Below are positions 6,321 through 9,757 of a stretch of DNA of 9,757 bases, one piece after another. The number at the start of each line of letters is the position of its first letter. Position 1 is the stretch's first letter. Position numbers and translations under genes: made by a program. Source of the stretch: a bacterium (GTDB lineage Bacteria; Patescibacteriota; Microgenomatia; Levybacterales; UBA12049); assembly GCA_021784535.1 (NCBI GenBank), contig JAJYHW010000011.1, forward strand, positions 1 through 9,757. The letters are read 5' to 3'. Below the pieces are notes generated by a model. That model did not search any database and was not told the DNA's origin. It saw only the letters and a program-made list of their open reading frames with translations.

Positions 6321-7732
6321 AATTTGGATTTTTTTGCTTTCTCTACCGCTTCTTCGATGCCGCCTACCATATAAAAAGCAGATTCGGGGAGTTCATCATA
6401 TTTGCCCTCCAGGATTTCTTTGAATCCCTTGACGGTTTCTTCAACCTTCACATATTTACCAGGTGCTCCAGTGAATACTTCCGCGACGAAGAAAGGCTGA
6501 CTCAAGAACCTTTGAATTTTTCTTGCCCGTGCAACAGTACGTTTATCTTCATCTGATAATTCATCCATTCCGAGAATTGCGATAATATCTTGTAAGTCTT
6601 TATATTTTTGCAGAACCTGCTGGACACCGCGCGCTACATCGTAATGATCCTGAGAGACGATATTTGGATCAAGCATGCGAGATGTCGAGGTTAATGGATC
6701 AACAGCCGGGTAGAGACCCTGTTCCGCTATCGATCTATCAAGCGTAATAGTACCATCCATGTGTGCAAATGTTGTAGCCGGTGCCGGATCAGTATAATCA
6801 TCAGCTGGAACATAGACTGCCTGCAAAGAGGTGATAGAACCCTTTTTGGTACTGGTGATACGTTCCTGAAGCGTTCCTATTTCTGTTGCCAGAGTTGGCT
6901 GGTATCCAACAGCTGACGGCATGCGTCCGAGAAGTGCTGACACTTCGGATCCTGCCTGAGCGAAACGAAAGACATTGTCTATAAAAAGCAGCACGTCCTC
7001 GCCTTTTTCATCACGGAAATATTCTGCCATTGTCAGTGCCGATAAAGCGACACGAAGACGGTTCGCGGGAGGTTCATTCATCTGGCCATATACCATCACT
7101 GTTTTATCCAACACGCCTGAATCTTTCATTTCAATCCATAGGTCCGTTCCTTCACGGGTACGTTCTCCGACACCGGCAAAAACGGAATGTCCACTGTGTT
7201 CGATTGCAATGTTGCGGATCAGTTCCTGAATAATAACGGTTTTACCGACTCCTGCTCCACCAAAAATGCCGATTTTTCCACCTTTGGTAAACGGTGCAAT
7301 AAGATCAATGACTTTAATACCTGTCTCAAGAATTTGCGGAGTAGTTTCCTGCTGAGTAAGAGAAGGCGGAGATTTGTGTATAGCACTTGTATCAGTTTTC
7401 CCTTCAAATGGTTTTCCATCAATAACTTTTCCAAGTACATTAAAAATTCTCCCTAAGGTTTTATTTCCAACAGGTACGGTAATTGGCGAAAAGGTTCTTT
7501 GCACTGGGACTCCGCGTGCTAGTCCGTCAGTTGAGCCGAACGCAAGCGCTTTGACCTCGTGATTACCAATTTCAAATTGCACTTCTAGCGTAAGAACCGT
7601 TTTATCCGGCATAGTGAGCGTAAGTGCTTCATAAATTTCCGGTACTTCGCCTTCAAAATATACATCTACGACTGGTCCCTGTACCCGTATAACAATTCCT
7701 TCTTTATTTTTTATATTTTTTGTTTCTGCCAT
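6317..7732 (-). CDS. atpD: F1Fo ATP synthase beta subunit
   Basis: AtpD is the catalytic F1 subunit that makes ATP from ADP and phosphate. The 471-residue length is normal. The N-terminal beta-barrel (about 10-85) is followed by Walker A GGAGVGKT (158-165), GERTREG with the catalytic Glu (189-195), Walker B LLFIDNVFRF (248-257), SALLGRMPSAVGYQPTLATE (265-284) and the DELSDED loop (390-396) that contacts gamma. All residues expected for catalysis are present, so the enzyme looks functional. HMDGTITLDRSIAEQG (324-339) differs from the E. coli wording HLDATVVLSR but looks like ordinary family variation. No Shine-Dalgarno sequence precedes ATG 7732; the 74-bp gap upstream is filled by a palindrome whose arm ends 9 nt before the start. 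The stop overlaps the atpC start. Confidence 0.98.
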   Translation of the reverse strand: MAETKNIKNKEGIVIRVQGPVVDVYFEGEVPEIYEALTLTMPDKTVLTLEVQFEIGNHEVKALAFGSTDGLARGVPVQRTFSPITVPVGNKTLGRIFNVLGKVIDGKPFEGKTDTSAIHKSPPSLTQQETTPQILETGIKVIDLIAPFTKGGKIGIFGGAGVGKTVIIQELIRNIAIEHSGHSVFAGVGERTREGTDLWIEMKDSGVLDKTVMVYGQMNEPPANRLRVALSALTMAEYFRDEKGEDVLLFIDNVFRFAQAGSEVSALLGRMPSAVGYQPTLATEIGTLQERITSTKKGSITSLQAVYVPADDYTDPAPATTFAHMDGTITLDRSIAEQGLYPAVDPLTSTSRMLDPNIVSQDHYDVARGVQQVLQKYKDLQDIIAILGMDELSDEDKRTVARARKIQRFLSQPFFVAEVFTGAPGKYVKVEETVKGFKEILEGKYDELPESAFYMVGGIEEAVEKAKKSKL

Positions 7733-7741
7733 ATTCGTATG

Positions 7742-7805
7742 AGGTTATAGGTGATAGTGGATAGGGACTAGAAATTTCTATACCCTATAACCTATGTCCT
7801 ATCCT
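7742..7805. repeat. Long imperfect palindrome in the atpG-atpD gap
   Basis: The 74-bp gap between atpG and atpD is almost wholly an inverted repeat centred on AAATTT (7772-7777). Pairing the arms outward from the centre (7771 down to 7742 against 7778 up to 7805) gives 21 pairs out of 28 if a 2-nt bulge is allowed, in blocks of 3, 6, 4, 5 and 3. Alternative registers also exist: AGGTTATAGG (7742-7751) is perfectly complementary to CCTATAACCT (7784-7793), and TAGAAATTTCTA (7769-7780) is a perfect 12-bp palindrome. The arms consist of variations on ATAGG/CCTAT. It could be a dispersed palindromic repeat or an mRNA hairpin tuning atpD expression. It has no T tract and is not a classical terminator. 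Confidence 0.75.
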
Positions 7806-7806
7806 C

Positions 7807-8658
7807 TTAACTTGTTGCTGTCATGCCTCCGGTTATATCAAGAATTTCGCTGGTAATTTTTGCCTGACGTGTCTTATTATACTCTAATTTCAGCTCTTCT
7901 ATAATCTCTTTTGCATTGTTTGTTGCGTTTTGCATTGAAATCATCCGCGCAGACTGCTCTGCAAGATAACTTTCAAGTATTTCCTGAAATAAAATCATTC
8001 TCATATATCTTTTCAGTAAATCAGGAAGAATACTTTCTAAATCCGGTTCAAAAAGCTGAAATTGAAATTTTTCATTGGTATCTTCTTCAGACGGCGTGAT
8101 CGGCAGAAGATTGGTAATTGTCGGTTTTTGTGAAAACATATTAATAAAATGCGTTGATAATAATACTACTTTATCAACTTTTCCGCTTAAGAACTGTTCA
8201 TCAATGATCTTTGTAATCGGATAAATTGTGTTATACGTTGGTGATGTTGTTCCGAAAGGAAAAGAAGCAACAATATTTTTTGTCATCCGTGCTACAGGTG
8301 ATTCAATTTTTTTTCCGATTGTCAGAAAAAAATCATCAGCCTTTGATTGACGGAGCAGTTCGCGAGCCAAGTTGGTTACCAGGCCACCGCATAGCCCTTT
8401 ATCAGGAGCTATGACAACAAAAAGTGTTTTGCCTTTTTGTTTTGGCTTTTTCATATAGACGGGCAATAAAGCTTTTTCTATACCTTTTGTAAGCTGTCCT
8501 GTTATAACAAACAATTTTTCAACATAAGGTCTGGATGCCAATGCCGCATCTTGCGCTTTTTTTAATTTTGATGCTGCTATCATCTGCATCGCTTTAGTCG
8601 TTTTTGAAATATTTTGCGCTGTTTTTATTCTTCTTGTTAATTGTTGTGTGCTTGCCAT
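7807..8658 (-). CDS. atpG: F1Fo ATP synthase gamma subunit
   Basis: AtpG is the rotating central shaft of F1. It has 283 residues, near the usual 285-290. The N-terminal coiled-coil helix carries the signature LTRRIKTAQNISKTTKAMQM and continues IAASKLKKAQ. The Rossmann-like middle domain has DKGLCGGL (86-93). The C-terminal helix reads EQSARMISMQNATNNAKE, then LEYNKTRQAKITSEILDITGG, the most conserved part of the family. Both helices that form the shaft are intact. The start lies 1 bp after the atpA stop with no Shine-Dalgarno site, which suggests translational coupling. Downstream, the 74-bp palindromic gap separates it from atpD. Confidence 0.97.
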   Translation of the reverse strand: MASTQQLTRRIKTAQNISKTTKAMQMIAASKLKKAQDAALASRPYVEKLFVITGQLTKGIEKALLPVYMKKPKQKGKTLFVVIAPDKGLCGGLVTNLARELLRQSKADDFFLTIGKKIESPVARMTKNIVASFPFGTTSPTYNTIYPITKIIDEQFLSGKVDKVVLLSTHFINMFSQKPTITNLLPITPSEEDTNEKFQFQLFEPDLESILPDLLKRYMRMILFQEILESYLAEQSARMISMQNATNNAKEIIEELKLEYNKTRQAKITSEILDITGGMTATS

Positions 8659-8659
8659 A

Positions 8660-9757
8660 CTATTTTACAAATTGTTTTTTAAATTCGTTTGCTGCTTTTT
8701 CCAATTGTTTAATATCTTCAGGCTTTACTTTTTCGCCGTTGCCAAAAGTATCCAGAAGTTTTGCATAATGTTTTTTAAAGAATGGCTGGAATTCTTTTGC
8801 AAATTTTGTAACATCTGCAACGGGAATATCGTCTAATATTTCGTTGGTAACAAGCGCGATTTCCACCACTTCCCATGCTTCATTTAATGGCTGATACTGC
8901 GGCTGTTTAAGTATTTCGTTAATTCGTTTTCCCCGTTCCAGTTGCGCCATCGTTTCAGGGTCCAAATCGCTTCCGAATTGCGCGAACGCTTCGAGTTCCC
9001 GGAATTGTGACATTTCGAGTTTCATTTTCCCTGAAACAGATTTCATAGCTCCGGTTTGTGCGGCAGTACCGACGCGTGATACAGACATACCAGTACTGAT
9101 AGCCGGTCGGATACCTGAATTAAATAAGTCAGATTGCAAAAAAATCTGTCCGTCTGTAATTGAGATAACGTTTGTCGGGATATATGCTGAGATATCATTT
9201 GCTTGTGTTTCAATTATAGGTAGTGCAGTAATTGATCCTCCGCCATTTTCATCATTGAGACGGACAGCGCGTTCAAGCAGCCGACTGTGAAGATAAAAAA
9301 TATCTCCCGGATATGCTTCACGTCCGGCTGGGCGCCTTAAAACAAGGGATAGTTGACGATATGCCCATGCGTGCTTGGTCAAATCATCATAGACGATAAG
9401 AACATCCTGTCCTTTTTCCAAAAAGTATTCTGCGATTGCGGTTCCTGCATACGGCGCAAGATATTGTAATGTCGCGGGGTCTGATGCGCCAGAAACAACA
9501 ACAATTGTATTATCCATTGCGTCTTCCTGTTTTAATCTATCTATAACACGGGCAACGGTATTTTGTTTTTGTCCGATTGCTACGTAAATACAGATAACCG
9601 GCTTGAGTCCTTTTCCCTGTTCCCGCTGATTGATAATTGCATCAACCGCAATTGCAGTTTTGCCGAGCCCGCGGTCACCGATGATAAGCTCACGTTGACC
9701 CCGTCCGATAGGGAACATCGCATCAATTGCTTTAATCCCTGTTTTCATTGGCGTATT
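8660..9757 (-). CDS. atpA: F1Fo ATP synthase alpha subunit, C-terminal 365 residues
   Basis: AtpA is the non-catalytic nucleotide-binding F1 subunit. The frame runs off the right edge; Asn-Thr-Pro precede the Met at 9748, which is therefore internal and not the start. About 140 N-terminal residues are missing. Counting from that Met, TGIKAIDAMFPIGRGQREL (3-21) leads into the P-loop GDRGLGKT (24-31). Then follow LIVYDDLTKHAWAYR (117-131), YPGDIFYLHSRLLERA (146-161), LPIIETQANDISAYIPTNV (176-194) and SVSRVGTAAQ (222-231) with the arginine finger that reaches the beta catalytic site. QFRELEAFAQFGSDLD (248-263) marks the C-terminal helical domain. The P-loop is unusual: most alpha subunits read GDRQTGKT. 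All else is typical. It is the first gene of the operon segment seen here and is followed 1 bp later by atpG. Confidence 0.97.
   Translation of the reverse strand, partial: NTPMKTGIKAIDAMFPIGRGQRELIIGDRGLGKTAIAVDAIINQREQGKGLKPVICIYVAIGQKQNTVARVIDRLKQEDAMDNTIVVVSGASDPATLQYLAPYAGTAIAEYFLEKGQDVLIVYDDLTKHAWAYRQLSLVLRRPAGREAYPGDIFYLHSRLLERAVRLNDENGGGSITALPIIETQANDISAYIPTNVISITDGQIFLQSDLFNSGIRPAISTGMSVSRVGTAAQTGAMKSVSGKMKLEMSQFRELEAFAQFGSDLDPETMAQLERGKRINEILKQPQYQPLNEAWEVVEIALVTNEILDDIPVADVTKFAKEFQPFFKKHYAKLLDTFGNGEKVKPEDIKQLEKAANEFKKQFVK

Noticed and set aside
6715..6763. AtpD wording HMDGTITLDRSIAEQG as a defect in the beta subunit
   Set aside because: The catalytic Glu, both Walker motifs and the flanking YPAVDPL block are intact, and this segment varies between bacterial beta subunits.
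6975..7562. Several plus-strand frames and one minus-strand frame across atpD
   Set aside because: All are shadows of the highly conserved beta subunit gene in other frames.
7742..7805. Reading the palindrome as an intrinsic terminator or CRISPR repeat
   Set aside because: The stem is AT-rich with mismatches and no following T tract, it lies inside an operon, and there is only one unit with no spacers.
7911..8836. Plus-strand frames of 62 codons opposite atpG and atpA
   Set aside because: They are antisense to conserved ATP synthase genes and show no protein family features.
9746..9748. ATG at 9748 as the start of a short AtpA
   Set aside because: The frame stays open to the window edge and the residues before it (Asn-Thr-Pro) fit the normal alpha-subunit sequence ahead of TGIKAID, so this Met is internal.

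Overview
This is an AT-rich bacterial window with two halves that face each other. Short intergenic gaps, overlapping genes, several multi-pass GT-C-type glycosyltransferases and a compact F-type ATP synthase operon suggest an uncultured Patescibacteria/CPR genome, perhaps the Microgenomates group. That placement is inferred from gene style and not proven by a marker. TGA is a normal stop here (it ends atpD, atpC and two envelope genes), so the TGA=Gly code of Gracilibacteria/Absconditabacteria is excluded.

Left half (1-4956, + strand): a cell-surface glycan cluster. It runs from the C-terminal end of a family 2 glycosyltransferase, through a doubtful 32-residue membrane ORF, to two large GT-C-like membrane proteins (582 and 543 aa) and an O-antigen ligase/polymerase-like protein (about 405 aa). 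The genes are close or overlapping and are probably one transcript. A plausible division of labour is that the GT2 enzyme extends a glycan on the cytoplasmic face, the GT-C proteins add lipid-linked sugars outside, and the Wzy/WaaL-like protein polymerises or transfers the product.

Middle (4950-5900, - strand): a membrane-anchored protein with two Ig-like domains overlaps the ligase gene tail-to-tail by 7 bp. Upstream of it is a complete tRNA-Thr(CGT). Both have candidate sigma70-type promoters with a TACAAT -10 box.

Right half (5901-9757, - strand): the end of an F1Fo ATP synthase operon in the usual order alpha-gamma-beta-epsilon (atpA partial, atpG, atpD, atpC). Gene junctions are 1 bp (A-G), 74 bp (G-D) and an ATGA overlap (D-C). 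Nearly all of the G-D gap is one long imperfect palindrome, the most unusual non-coding structure in the window. AtpA also has an atypical P-loop (GDRGLGKT where GDRQTGKT is usual). I found no CRISPR array, insertion sequence or integrase, and nothing clearly amounting to a wholly new system.
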